8,137 nt of DNA from Synergistetes bacterium JGI 0000079-D21 (GCA_000402835.1 AQRZ01000051.1:1-8137), one strand, 5' to 3'; positions 1 through 8,137 are shown, counted from the first letter of the stretch. Notes: generated by a model from the letters alone, not told the origin. Program-made: numbers and translations.

Positions 1-1756
<1,756 letters not shown>

Positions 1757-1757
<1 letters not shown>

Positions 1758-2077
1758 TGCCCATCGGGAAGGATGAGATCCTGCGAATCGCGGACCTGGC
1801 CCGTCTTTTCGTCAGCGAAGAGGAAATCGGGCCGCTACAAAGGCATCTCAACGGGATACTCGAACACTTTGAACGGTTGAAGGAACTGGACCTCGAAGGG
1901 ATCGACCCATTTGCCGTCGAGTGCGACACCGCGGGCTCAAGCCGGCAAGATGCAGTATCGTTCTGGCCGGGGAGGGAAGATGTCCTGGCGCAGGCCCCAA
2001 ACCGAGAAGGGGATTTTTTCCGTGTTCCGCGGATCCTCGATGAAAGCGACGAGGTGCATCTCGATGAATGCCGCTGA
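1757..2077 (+). CDS. gatC: Aspartyl/glutamyl-tRNA amidotransferase subunit C
   Basis: Small structural subunit of GatCAB, which converts misacylated Glu-tRNA(Gln) or Asp-tRNA(Asn) to the amidated form. GatC wraps around GatA and stabilises its contact with GatB. The product is 106 residues, slightly longer than the usual 95 or so. The family pattern is clear: an N-terminal helix with IADLARLFVSEEEI (about 11-24), then LNGILEHFERLKELDLEGIDP (about 31-51), and the typical C-terminal segment with REDVLAQAPNREGDFFRVPRIL (about 72-93). The start is set by a strong ribosome site and a one-base overlap with the ligA stop. The last 14 bases overlap gatA. The gene is intact and lies wholly on the inverted segment. 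The residues after RVPRIL are a short acidic tail not needed for the family match. Confidence 0.95.
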
Positions 2078-2300
2078 AATGGCCAAGGCGGTTAGGGAAG
2101 CCAAAATCTCCGCCGTTGAAATCGCTGAGGGTGCGATTGGAAGGATACGCTTGATCGATTCCGACGTCCGGGCGCTCTTGACCCCTCTTTTCGAACGGGC
2201 ACTGGAAAAAGCGGAGGAAATTGACAGGAAAATCGAGCTGAAACAGGATCCGGGACCCTTGGCCGGAGTTCCCGTCATCGTTAAGGAGAGAAACCGCTAG
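2064..2300 (+). CDS. gatA: Glutamyl-tRNA(Gln) amidotransferase subunit A, broken after codon 74
   Basis: GatA is the amidase-signature subunit of GatCAB that releases ammonia from glutamine. The ATG at 2064 overlaps the end of gatC by 14 bases, with GAGGTG 7 bases upstream (2051-2056). Residues 1-74 fit the family N terminus: NAAEMAKAVREAKISAVEIAE, then GPLAGVPVIVK, where K74 is the expected catalytic lysine of the Ser-cisSer-Lys triad. Native GatA would continue with an aspartate codon (GAC or GAT). Here the next bases are reverse-complement ligA sequence, which adds only Glu-Arg-Asn-Arg before a TAG stop (2298-2300). Roughly 400 residues, including both catalytic serines, are missing. I take the break as a junction artefact rather than a natural pseudogene. 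No gatB is visible. Confidence 0.9.
   Translation: MNAAEMAKAVREAKISAVEIAEGAIGRIRLIDSDVRALLTPLFERALEKAEEIDRKIELKQDPGPLAGVPVIVKERNR
2283..2287. other. Inversion/chimera junction with AAGGA microhomology
   Basis: Left of this point the sequence is gatA on the + strand; right of it is ligA on the - strand. AAGGA can belong to either parent. It fits the conserved Lys-Asp codons of GatA (AAG GA.) and the complement of ligA at 91-95. Just outside the core there is further partial similarity, one mismatch and then three matching bases. Both genes lose their frames exactly here. Confidence 0.92.
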
Positions 2301-2377
2301 GCCGTCGATCTTGAGCTCGCAGACGATTTCCGGAAAAACGCCGTCGAGCCCCTTCGCAACGCGTTCCAAAAAAGCCA
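2283..2377 (-). repeat. Right arm of exact 95-bp inverted repeat
   Basis: This is the exact reverse complement of bases 1-95, separated from that arm by 2187 bases. It lies within the displaced 5' piece of ligA, whose sequence continues naturally to the right (2378-2657) into the N terminus. No repeat-like low-complexity sequence, direct terminal duplication or recombinase gene accompanies it. Confidence 0.97.
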
Positions 2378-2657
2378 GGACATCCTCCCTGGAAAACGCG
2401 TTCTCCAGGCTGAGCATCGGCACGTCGTGCGCGACCCGCACCATCTCTTCCCTCGGGGGTCCTCCAACTTTTCGGGTCGGAGAGTTTTCCGTGACGAGGG
2501 AAGGGAACATGTTTTCAAGCTCGATCAGCCTGCGCATCAGGGCATCGTAAGCGTCGTCCTCGATTTCGGGGGAATCCTTCACGTAGTAGAGAACATTGTG
2601 CCGGGCGATTTCCTTTCTAAGTTCTTCCACCTCGCGCCGGGCTTCTTCAATGTCCAT
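2283..2657 (-). CDS. ligA: NAD-dependent DNA ligase LigA, N-terminal 125 codons (3' part displaced)
   Basis: This piece encodes the start of LigA: the Ia domain that binds the NMN half of NAD+, with EIARHNVLYYVKDSPEIEDDAYDAL (about 16-40) and the conserved Tyr, His and Asp residues. It is followed by SPTRKVGG (about 59-66), HDVPMLSLENAF (about 77-88) and the nucleotidyltransferase motif ELKIDG with K116. The ATG at 2657 lies 12 bases after the lysS stop. A GAGGG ribosome site (2667-2671) overlaps that stop, so translation is probably coupled. After codon 125 (2283-2285) native ligA continues at base 96 on the + strand, in the correct frame, giving 125 + 553 = 678 residues. Past the junction the - strand frame stays open to 1848 but reads antisense gatA and gatC, which is not real protein. 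Confidence 0.95.
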
Positions 2658-2666
2658 CGAAACCTG

Positions 2667-2671
2667 CCCTC
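2667..2671 (-). promoter_or_regulatory. Ribosome binding site of ligA overlapping the lysS stop
   Basis: GAGGG, read on the - strand, begins inside the lysS TGA and ends 9 bases before the ligA ATG. A ribosome finishing lysS would sit on this site, so ligA translation is likely coupled to lysS. Confidence 0.6.
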
Positions 2672-4193
2672 AGCTCTTGGGTTTCATGGTTGGGAAAAGG
2701 ATGACATCCCGGATAGAACGGGAATCGGTCAAAAACATCGTGACCCGGTCGATCCCAATTCCCAAGCCTCCGGTCGGGGGGAGCCCGTACTCCAGTGCCT
2801 GTACGAAGTCTTCGTCGAAAACGTGCGCCTCCTCGTCCCCTTCGGTTTTCTTCCTGAGCTGCTCGGTGAACCTTTCCCTCTGGTCGAGAGGATCGTTCAG
2901 CTCGCTGAAAGCGTTGGCCACTTCCTTGCCGTAGACGAAGAGCTCGAATCGGTTCGTGTAGTCCGGTGAGTCGTAGTTCCTCTTGGCAAGAGGCGAGACT
3001 TCCACGGGATGTCCGAGAACGAACGTGGGCTGAATCAGCTTCTCTTCGACGAAGTTTTCGAAAAGCTCGGTCAGGATGCCGAAACGGGTTTCCTTTCCGG
3101 TGATCTCCAGGCCCCTGGCTTTGCCGATCCTTCTCGCTTCCTCGTCCGACTGGACGGCTTCGATGTCGACCCCGCAATATTCCTTCACGAGATCCACCAT
3201 CGTGGCTCTTTTGAACGGCGGTTCGAACGAGATCTCCGTCCCCTGGTAAGTCACCTTTCTTGAGCCCAAAGCGTCCGCGCAGGCGACCAGGATCTCCTCG
3301 GTCAGGTCCATCATGTCCTGGTAATTCGCATAGGCCCAATACACTTCCATGGCAGTGAACTCGGGGTTATGCATGATGTCGATCCCTTCGTTGCGGAAAT
3401 TCTTCCCGATTTCGTAAACCCGTCCCAGCATCCCCACGATCAGGCGCTTGAGGTAGAGTTCCGTTGCGATTCGAAGGTACAGGTTGACACCCAGGGCATT
3501 GTGAAAGGTGATGAACGGCCTCGCGTTTGCACCGCCGGCGAGAGGGCTGAGGATCGGCGTTTCCACTTCCATCGTCCCGTGCCTTTCGAGAACCTCCCGG
3601 AAGGTTTTCACGATGATGGCCCGCTTCCGGAAGGTTTCCCGGACCTCCGGATTCGCGATCAAGTCGACGTATCTTTGGCGATACCGAATTTCAGTATCCT
3701 TCAGCCCGTGCCACTTTTCCGGTAGGGGCCGCAGTGCCTTAGACAGGAGGGTGTAGTTCTTTACCTGCAGTGTGAGCTCTCCCCTGCGGGTCCGGAAGGG
3801 GGTACCGACTACTCCCAGAATGTCCCCGGTGTCCACCCACTTCCTGAAGAAGTTGTAGGCTTTTTCCCCCGTAGCATCCAGCTGGAAGTAAAGCTGAATC
3901 CTCGACGTTTCATCCTCCATCGTCGCAAAAGAGGCTTTCCCGTGCCGCCGAATCGTCATCAGCCTCCCTGCCGTTACGACTTCGACGCCCTCCGCGTGGC
4001 AATCCGCTTCCAGGCTGCCGTAAACCCTGTTGATTTCCTCAAGGGTCTGCTTCCGGTCCCATCGGTCGTTCCGAAAGGGGTCATACCCTTCTTCGCCGCG
4101 AAGCCTCATGAGTTTGTCGATTCGCTGCTTCAGAATTTCTTCCTCGGGCAGCTCGAGGTTCGGATTCATTCCGTTATGAACTTCAGGCATCAT
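2670..4193 (-). CDS. lysS: Lysyl-tRNA synthetase, class II
   Basis: Charges tRNA(Lys) with lysine using ATP. The product is 507 residues, the usual bacterial class II length. An N-terminal OB-fold anticodon-binding domain covers about 70-155 (VTAGRLMTIRRHGKASFATM). The catalytic domain follows: RYRQRYVDLIANPEVRETF (about 170-188) and METPILSPLAGGANARPF-type motif 1 (about 208-227). Motif 2 is YEIGKNFRNEGIDIMHNPEF (about 260-279), and motif 3 is GLGIGIDRV followed by DVILFPTMKP near the C terminus (about 477-505). Two ATG codons (4193, 4190) follow an AAAGGGG ribosome site; I use the first, and the second would give 506 residues. An upstream in-frame extension inside dus is not supported. The start overlaps the dus stop by 11 bases. 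All key motifs are intact. Confidence 0.96.
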   Translation of the reverse strand: MMPEVHNGMNPNLELPEEEILKQRIDKLMRLRGEEGYDPFRNDRWDRKQTLEEINRVYGSLEADCHAEGVEVVTAGRLMTIRRHGKASFATMEDETSRIQLYFQLDATGEKAYNFFRKWVDTGDILGVVGTPFRTRRGELTLQVKNYTLLSKALRPLPEKWHGLKDTEIRYRQRYVDLIANPEVRETFRKRAIIVKTFREVLERHGTMEVETPILSPLAGGANARPFITFHNALGVNLYLRIATELYLKRLIVGMLGRVYEIGKNFRNEGIDIMHNPEFTAMEVYWAYANYQDMMDLTEEILVACADALGSRKVTYQGTEISFEPPFKRATMVDLVKEYCGVDIEAVQSDEEARRIGKARGLEITGKETRFGILTELFENFVEEKLIQPTFVLGHPVEVSPLAKRNYDSPDYTNRFELFVYGKEVANAFSELNDPLDQRERFTEQLRKKTEGDEEAHVFDEDFVQALEYGLPPTGGLGIGIDRVTMFLTDSRSIRDVILFPTMKPKS

Positions 4194-5163
4194 CGTTACC
4201 CCTTTCATCAAAATAATGAATGCAGGAACACAATTTCTCCCGCATTTCCAGCCAATCCGTGGAAGAAGCCACTTCGCGCCGGTAGGAGGAATTCCCGCGA
4301 ATCCCCTTAAACATACCGGAGACAAACCTCTTTATCAAGGAAGAGGCGGCCTTCGGCCCATTCTCTTCCTTGATCGAGTCGCCCAGCCTGACCAGGAAAA
4401 GCGCCCTTTCCAGGGGTTCCGCCGGCGGGATCCCATCCCGGAAAAGGAATGGATCCCTCAGGGCTCCACGCGCGACCAGGACCGCAGCTGCCCCCCTCTG
4501 CAAATAATCCGCGATATCGTCCTTATCGAAAACATCCCCGGAGGCAGCCACTCTCCCGGGAAACGCAGCACAGGCTTCCTGCACGACCTGCCGGTCGGCC
4601 GTCCCCGTATACAGCTGTTGTGGTGTTCGCCCGTGCAGGCATATAAGGCTGGCTCCTGCGTCCAGAAGCGCCCCGCAGAATGCCAGGGTTTCCGCATTGC
4701 TGCCGGAGGGATGTTTCCGGATTTTCGGCCAGACCGGAAGTCCGGTTTTAGCCAGTTCACGAACCATCTCTACCGCTAGCCCCCTGCTGGAAAGAAGCTG
4801 GGCGCCTGCTCCCTTTTTCCTGACTTTCGGAACCGGGCATGCCATGTTGATGCCAAAAGCCGCAAAATCCGCGGCGGACAACGCGATCCCGGCGCTTTCG
4901 ACAAGGCTTTGCACGTCCCCGGCAAAAAGCTGCAGGACCAAGGGACTTTCCTTTTCAGCCCCTTTCAGCATCTCGACCGTTTTCCGGTTTTTCATCAGCA
5001 AGCCGGAGCTCGAAACCATTTCCGTGTGGGTCAGTGCAGCTCCAAGCTCTCGAAAAAACCTCCTGACTGCAGGAACCGTGATTCCGGCAAGCGGAGCCAG
5101 CCAAACTTTCCCTTCGACCTGAACCCTGCCGATCACGGATTGTTTGATCTCCTGCCCTGTCAT
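4183..5163 (-). CDS. dusB: tRNA-dihydrouridine synthase (DusB-like)
   Basis: FMN- and NADPH-dependent enzyme that reduces specific uridines in tRNA loops to dihydrouridine. It is 326 residues, a normal Dus length. The TIM-barrel half shows APLAGITVPAVRRF (about 23-36, FMN phosphate region), INMACPVPKV with the expected catalytic cysteine C109, GAGAQLL (118-124), the FMN-contact lysine K147 in KIR, HGRTPQQLYTGTAD (177-190), ASGDV (about 207-211) and VARGALRDPFLF (about 230-241). A helical C-terminal domain follows. The sequence around K147 (WPKIRKHPSG) and the glycine-to-alanine change in NMACP depart slightly from the commonest consensus but keep the key residues. The ATG overlaps the coaX stop as ATGA, so translation is probably coupled. 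The family is certain; assignment to the DusB subgroup rests on overall resemblance only. Confidence 0.9.
   Translation of the reverse strand: MTGQEIKQSVIGRVQVEGKVWLAPLAGITVPAVRRFFRELGAALTHTEMVSSSGLLMKNRKTVEMLKGAEKESPLVLQLFAGDVQSLVESAGIALSAADFAAFGINMACPVPKVRKKGAGAQLLSSRGLAVEMVRELAKTGLPVWPKIRKHPSGSNAETLAFCGALLDAGASLICLHGRTPQQLYTGTADRQVVQEACAAFPGRVAASGDVFDKDDIADYLQRGAAAVLVARGALRDPFLFRDGIPPAEPLERALFLVRLGDSIKEENGPKAASSLIKRFVSGMFKGIRGNSSYRREVASSTDWLEMREKLCSCIHYFDERGNDDA
4199..4205 (-). promoter_or_regulatory. Ribosome binding site of lysS
   Basis: AAAGGGG on the - strand lies 5 bases before the ATG at 4193 and 8 bases before the ATG at 4190. It sits inside the last codons of dus. It argues against the longer in-frame LysS extension and leaves the choice between the two adjacent ATG codons open. 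Confidence 0.7.
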
Positions 5164-5936
5164 CCGGCCAACTTCCCGCAGTTCCGCTCGTGGATCAGCC
5201 TTAATCCTTCCAGGGTCAGCCAGGGATCGACGGCATCGATGGTCTCGGAATGGGGAGCCACGCTTTGGGCCTGGCCTCCCGTGGCGACAACTTTCGTCTT
5301 CTGGCCCATCTCTCTCCAGATCCTCCGGACAAGGCTATCGATCATGCCTGCAGTTCCAAACATGATTCCTGCCTGGATCGATTCCATCGTGGTCCTCCCT
5401 ATGACCGAACCGGGGGCCTCGAGCGCCACTTTCGGCAACTTGGACGTCTTGCCGAAAAGGGCTTCCATGCTCAGGGTCATCCCTGGCGAAATCGTTCCTC
5501 CGAGATAGGCCCTATCCGGCGAAACGACATCGAGGGTAATTGCCGTTCCGAAATCCACCAGGATTAGCGGGGCTCCGTACACTTCCACACCGGCAACCGC
5601 ATTGACCAGCCGATCCGCCCCAACTTCGTGGGGAGCCTTGTACCGGATCTCCATGCCGAGATCCAGGGCCGAGGAAACAAAAAGGGCTTCGCGTCCCAGG
5701 TAAAGTCCCATTGCTTCTTTCAGGGGAAGGTCCATCGGCGGCACCACGCTGGAAACGATGGCTCCGGAAATTTCCTCTCGGGCCAGGCCGGCCGCAGCCA
5801 ACAGGTTGAGCAACGCCAGTCCTAGTTCGTCAGAGGTACGGCTTCCGGAAGTCAACCTCCAATGATGCGCAAGAGTCTTTCCCCGATAAATCCCCAGAAC
5901 GGTATTCGTGTTCCCTACATCCACCACCAGCAACAT
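5160..5936 (-). CDS. coaX: Type III pantothenate kinase
   Basis: Phosphorylates pantothenate, the first step of coenzyme A synthesis. It belongs to the ASKHA fold and typically uses a monovalent cation and resists CoA feedback. The product is 258 residues, typical of CoaX. Visible motifs are DVGNTNTVLGIY (6-17, phosphate-binding loop), SSVVPP (62-67), HEVGADRLVNAVAG (103-116), LVDFGTAITLDVV (126-138), YLGGTISPGM (144-153), KLPKV (166-170), IGRTTMESIQAGIMFG (179-194) and VVATGG (216-221). I chose the ATG at 5936 because GGGAGG lies 8 bases upstream and the first residues match the family start. A 15-residue upstream extension would run into the comEC end without support. It starts 25 bases after comEC and ends in an ATGA overlap with dus. 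Confidence 0.95.
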   Translation of the reverse strand: MLLVVDVGNTNTVLGIYRGKTLAHHWRLTSGSRTSDELGLALLNLLAAAGLAREEISGAIVSSVVPPMDLPLKEAMGLYLGREALFVSSALDLGMEIRYKAPHEVGADRLVNAVAGVEVYGAPLILVDFGTAITLDVVSPDRAYLGGTISPGMTLSMEALFGKTSKLPKVALEAPGSVIGRTTMESIQAGIMFGTAGMIDSLVRRIWREMGQKTKVVATGGQAQSVAPHSETIDAVDPWLTLEGLRLIHERNCGKLAG

Positions 5937-5944
5937 CAGGCAAA

Positions 5945-5950
5945 CCTCCC
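5945..5950 (-). promoter_or_regulatory. Ribosome binding site of coaX
   Basis: GGGAGG on the - strand sits 8 bases before the coaX ATG, in the 25-base gap after comEC. It decides the start at 5936. It is the only non-coding stretch between comEC and coaX; I see no promoter or terminator in it. Confidence 0.8.
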
Positions 5951-5961
5951 TGAAAGTCGTT

Positions 5962-7386
5962 TCATCGAAAAACACCTCCACAGAAAAACGCGCACAGGGA
6001 CAAAATCAATCCGTTTGAGACCCCGGTTTCCAACCCGTAGGCCACCGCTCCGCCGACGATCGCCGCGGAAAAGTTCCAGAGCCAGGGGCTGGAGGCAATC
6101 TGCCATTGGACGACCATGCAGGTGCAATCCGCGAAACGGGCCCAGGCTTCGAACAGGCCTTCCATTCCCCACAGTGGAACCCAGCCGCCCGGGAATCCGG
6201 CAAGGACAGGGATGGCTGCGACCGAAGCAACCGGCAGCAGGAAGGAAAATGCCGGCAGGGCGAACAGGTTGAGAACGAGCCCTGCCAACGGAACGGTCTC
6301 GAAGGCCGCCGACGCTTCTCCGGAAGTTCCCATCCAGATGGCAAGGCTCGCAGCCAAGCCCCGCATCGGGGTGACGCCGCCTCTCACGACCGAGCAAAGG
6401 ATCAGGGCAGAAATAACGGACAGCCTCCAGCCGATGTCCCAAAACAGCCAGGGGTTGATCAAAAGCAGTATCCCCCCGGCCACGGAAACGCTATTTAGCG
6501 GCGAGGACGGCCGGCCCGCCAGAACCGGCCCGAGGAAGCCAAGTTGGATCATGCCCATGGCCCTGCAGGCCGAAGAAGCACAACCCGTCAGGAAAACATA
6601 TCCCCATAACAGGGAGGAACACACGAGAAGTTTAAACCGAAACCGTCGGAGGCACCACAAAAGAATTGCACCTAGGACTCCAACGTGAAAGCCCGAAACC
6701 GCAAGCAGGTGGGCCGTTCCCCATCGCCGGTGCATCGAAGCGACTTCCGGATCCTTTTCGCCCGTCCAGGCCGCCAGGAGGTGTCCCCTTACAAGAGGCG
6801 ACAAGGAAAGTAGGAGCTTTTTCCGAAGCCGGGTTCTCCATCCGGTCTTCCTGTTTCCGGGCGGATCCACCGCCGCTACCGAGGAACAGCGAAAACCGAA
6901 TTCGACACCCTTTGCCCTCCAGTATCGTGCCGGGTCGAACTCCCCCTCGGAGGTAACGGAGAACAGGCTTTCCAAGGGAACGACCGTGCCCGAAACCTGA
7001 ACCCGCTCTCCTTCAAGGGGCCGCGCCTCCGGTTCGAGAAGACATAACAGGCGCCCTTTCGGGCTTGCCAGGGTCACCGCCCTCTTTGAGCCCCAGGCCC
7101 GCTCCGTTCTGATCCATGCCTGTCCCATCCAGGACTCTTCGCGGACGGTTTTGGGATGGAGACGAAGGTTCATGAAGAACACGGGCAAAGAGACCGTCAG
7201 GAGAAGCACGGGAAGGACTCTTTTCCACCCCGGGGGCCACCGTTTCGTCGAAATCAGGAGAAAGCCTGCTCCGAAGAGGCTAGCAGCCAAAGAGGCAGCA
7301 GGCGGAGAAAGCTTTGTCGAAAGAGCAATGCCCGCGCACCATCCCGAAAGGATGACCAAAAACGGGGCACTTGCCAAGGGGCTCAT
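5962..7386 (-). CDS. comEC: ComEC/Rec2-family DNA uptake channel protein, lacking the metallo-beta-lactamase domain
   Basis: Inner-membrane channel that carries single-stranded DNA into the cytoplasm during transformation. The 474-residue product has hydrophobic segments near 8-24, 30-47 and 57-73. A soluble DUF4131/OB-like region follows at about 85-175, including GEFDPARYWRAKGVEF (148-163). The polytopic competence domain carries the hallmark HLLAVSGFHVG (226-236), then INPWLFWDIGWRLSVISALIL (310-330) and further membrane segments to about 470. Many full-length ComEC proteins run to about 700-800 residues with a C-terminal beta-lactamase-like nuclease domain. Here the frame stops right after the membrane part, and coaX follows within 25 bases, so that domain is absent from this locus. 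The start overlaps the comEA stop as ATGA. The family is firm; active DNA uptake is inferred. Confidence 0.92.
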   Translation of the reverse strand: MSPLASAPFLVILSGWCAGIALSTKLSPPAASLAASLFGAGFLLISTKRWPPGWKRVLPVLLLTVSLPVFFMNLRLHPKTVREESWMGQAWIRTERAWGSKRAVTLASPKGRLLCLLEPEARPLEGERVQVSGTVVPLESLFSVTSEGEFDPARYWRAKGVEFGFRCSSVAAVDPPGNRKTGWRTRLRKKLLLSLSPLVRGHLLAAWTGEKDPEVASMHRRWGTAHLLAVSGFHVGVLGAILLWCLRRFRFKLLVCSSLLWGYVFLTGCASSACRAMGMIQLGFLGPVLAGRPSSPLNSVSVAGGILLLINPWLFWDIGWRLSVISALILCSVVRGGVTPMRGLAASLAIWMGTSGEASAAFETVPLAGLVLNLFALPAFSFLLPVASVAAIPVLAGFPGGWVPLWGMEGLFEAWARFADCTCMVVQWQIASSPWLWNFSAAIVGGAVAYGLETGVSNGLILSLCAFFCGGVFR

Positions 7387-8057
7387 GGCCGGACGAGGAT
7401 CATCTCCTTTATCTTCTCCAGTTTTGCCGGGCCGATCCCCTTCACACGAAGCAAGTCCTCGGGCCTCGCGAAGGGACCGTTCGCCGTCCGGTCATCGATG
7501 ATCGCCTGCGCCAGTTTCGGACCTACCCCGGGCAGGGATTCGAGTTCCGCCCTCGTGGCACGATTGACGTCAATCCGCCCGGCCGAAGGGTTTGTAGACA
7601 TTCTCTCCGAGACGGTATTTAGCAGGTTCTTCCCATCTTCCGGGGTTTGTCCCACTGCCGGGATATGGATATGGCCGCCGTCTTCGAGCTTCGCCGCGAG
7701 GTTGACGTTGTCCCGGTCTGCTCTCGCGGTGAGCCCCCCGGCCTTTTCCACCGCCTGGAACAACCGGGAATTTGGCGGAATTTCAATGATTCCCGGTCTT
7801 TGGACCTCTCCTGTCAGGTAGACGATCCAATTTTCCGCAGGGACAGCCGGATCGGTTTTCCCCGCAGAAACCGGGGGTCCCGCCTCAGTCTCCTCGGTTG
7901 CCCTCATCGCCTGGCGGACGCTCCAGGAAGGTCCCGCCACACCGGTTGGGGCTCCCCAGGGCCACTTTCCCGAAAAACCGCGGACCAGCCCCCAGGCTAC
8001 GGCGAAACAAAGAAGGCCCGCTGAAATGAACAGAACCGCTTTCTTCCTGTCATCCAA
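7383..8057 (-). CDS. comEA: ComEA-like DNA receptor (SLBB plus helix-hairpin-helix)
   Basis: Membrane-anchored DNA-binding protein that hands incoming double-stranded DNA to the ComEC channel. The 224-residue product has one N-terminal membrane segment (about 7-26) after a short charged start (MDDRKK). A low-complexity linker (about 30-76) follows, then an SLBB domain (about 77-133, VYLTGEVQRPGIIEIP to HIHIP). The C terminus holds tandem helix-hairpin-helix motifs (about 162-224), with IDVNRATRAELESLPGVGPKLAQAI and VKGIGPAKLEKI. The start is a TTG: no ATG or GTG occurs in frame between it and the upstream TAA (8088-8090). A purine-rich Shine-Dalgarno tract lies 9 bases before it. An ATG at 8053 is out of frame. 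The stop overlaps the comEC start, supporting a com operon. Confidence 0.93.
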   Translation of the reverse strand: MDDRKKAVLFISAGLLCFAVAWGLVRGFSGKWPWGAPTGVAGPSWSVRQAMRATEETEAGPPVSAGKTDPAVPAENWIVYLTGEVQRPGIIEIPPNSRLFQAVEKAGGLTARADRDNVNLAAKLEDGGHIHIPAVGQTPEDGKNLLNTVSERMSTNPSAGRIDVNRATRAELESLPGVGPKLAQAIIDDRTANGPFARPEDLLRVKGIGPAKLEKIKEMILVRP

Positions 8058-8066
8058 GGGAAACGT

Positions 8067-8078
8067 CCCTCCCCCTCC
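8067..8078 (-). promoter_or_regulatory. Ribosome binding site of comEA (double GGAGGG)
   Basis: A G-rich run with two Shine-Dalgarno-like cores, GGAGGG twice on the - strand, ends 9 bases before the TTG at 8057. Such a strong site may offset the weak start codon. It sits between the TTG and the upstream in-frame stop. Confidence 0.7.
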
Positions 8079-8087
8079 GCCTTGACC

Positions 8088-8135
8088 TTACAGGATTACG
8101 CCAAACAGCGACCAGGCGTCCCCTCTCTCGATACG
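8088..8135 (-). CDS. Possible C-terminal tail of an upstream gene
   Basis: From the right edge, one - strand frame reads 15 residues (RIERGDAWSLFGVIL) and ends at TAA, 30 bases before the comEA start. The residues look protein-like and the position suits an operon neighbour. The stretch is too short to identify, however, and the other two - strand frames also read through at least part of this region. No function can be assigned. Confidence 0.25.
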   Translation of the reverse strand, partial: RIERGDAWSLFGVIL

Positions 8136-8137
8136 AA

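Noticed and set aside
1911..2063. In-frame upstream extension of gatA within gatC
   Set aside because: It overlaps well-conserved gatC coding sequence, and the ATG at 2064 has a good ribosome site and the family-typical N terminus.
1848..2657. A 269-residue - strand open frame starting as LigA and continuing through the junction
   Set aside because: Only the first 125 codons are LigA. The rest is antisense to gatA and gatC and shows no protein family pattern, so it is a chimera and not a fusion protein.
4194..4325. Longer N terminus for LysS beginning inside dus
   Set aside because: The added 44 residues are shadow reading of the Dus C terminus. An AAAGGGG site directly precedes the ATG pair at 4193 and 4190, and 507 residues is the normal length.
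5937..5981. Fifteen extra N-terminal residues for CoaX
   Set aside because: They would overlap the end of comEC and bury the GGGAGG ribosome site. Family members begin at the short hydrophobic strand before DVGNTN.
5862..6688. Long + strand open frames opposite comEC
   Set aside because: Their composition is rich in Arg, Pro and Ser, as expected for antisense reading of a membrane protein gene, and no family motif is visible.

Overview
This window carries bacterial housekeeping and competence genes, densely packed. Neighbouring genes overlap or nearly touch, Shine-Dalgarno sites are clear in several places, and the G+C content looks high (high fifties percent by eye). GatCAB-type amidotransferase genes with a type III pantothenate kinase argue against an E. 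coli-like gammaproteobacterium. A Synergistota or Firmicutes-like lineage is possible, but I cannot place the organism from sequence alone.

Layout. On the + strand, 1-2282 holds the C-terminal four fifths of ligA (NAD-dependent DNA ligase), all of gatC, and the first 73-74 codons of gatA. From 2283 to the right edge every gene is on the - strand. Read in transcription order (right to left) they are comEA, comEC, coaX, a dus-family tRNA-dihydrouridine synthase, lysS, and then the N-terminal 125 codons of ligA. A possible tail of one more upstream gene lies at the right edge.

The main observation is that ligA is split between two opposite-strand pieces. The pieces share an exact inverted repeat of 95 bp, bases 1-95 against 2283-2377. 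Joining the - strand piece (2657 to 2283) to the + strand piece from base 96 restores one uninterrupted LigA of 678 residues, the normal family length. The real locus is therefore almost certainly comEA-comEC-coaX-dus-lysS-ligA-gatC-gatA on one strand. At 2283-2287 gatA runs into inverted ligA DNA over a short microhomology (AAGGA), and both reading frames are destroyed there. I judge this most likely to be a chimeric amplification or assembly product: an inverted template switch, with the repeat acting as an ambiguous loop in an assembly graph. A true chromosomal inversion is less likely because ligA and gatA are normally essential. Anyone using this window should treat 1-2282 as inverted relative to the rest and gatA as artificially ended.

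The reconstructed operon joins DNA uptake (ComEA receptor, ComEC channel), coenzyme A synthesis (CoaX), tRNA modification (Dus), Lys-tRNA charging (LysS), DNA joining (LigA) and tRNA-dependent amidation (GatC, GatA). Stop-start overlaps or gaps of 25 bp or less between all of them suggest a single co-translated unit. ComEC lacks the C-terminal metallo-beta-lactamase domain found in many full-length homologues. I found no convincing new biological system, RNA gene, CRISPR array, mobile element or terminator. No gene-free stretch exceeds about 80 bases.
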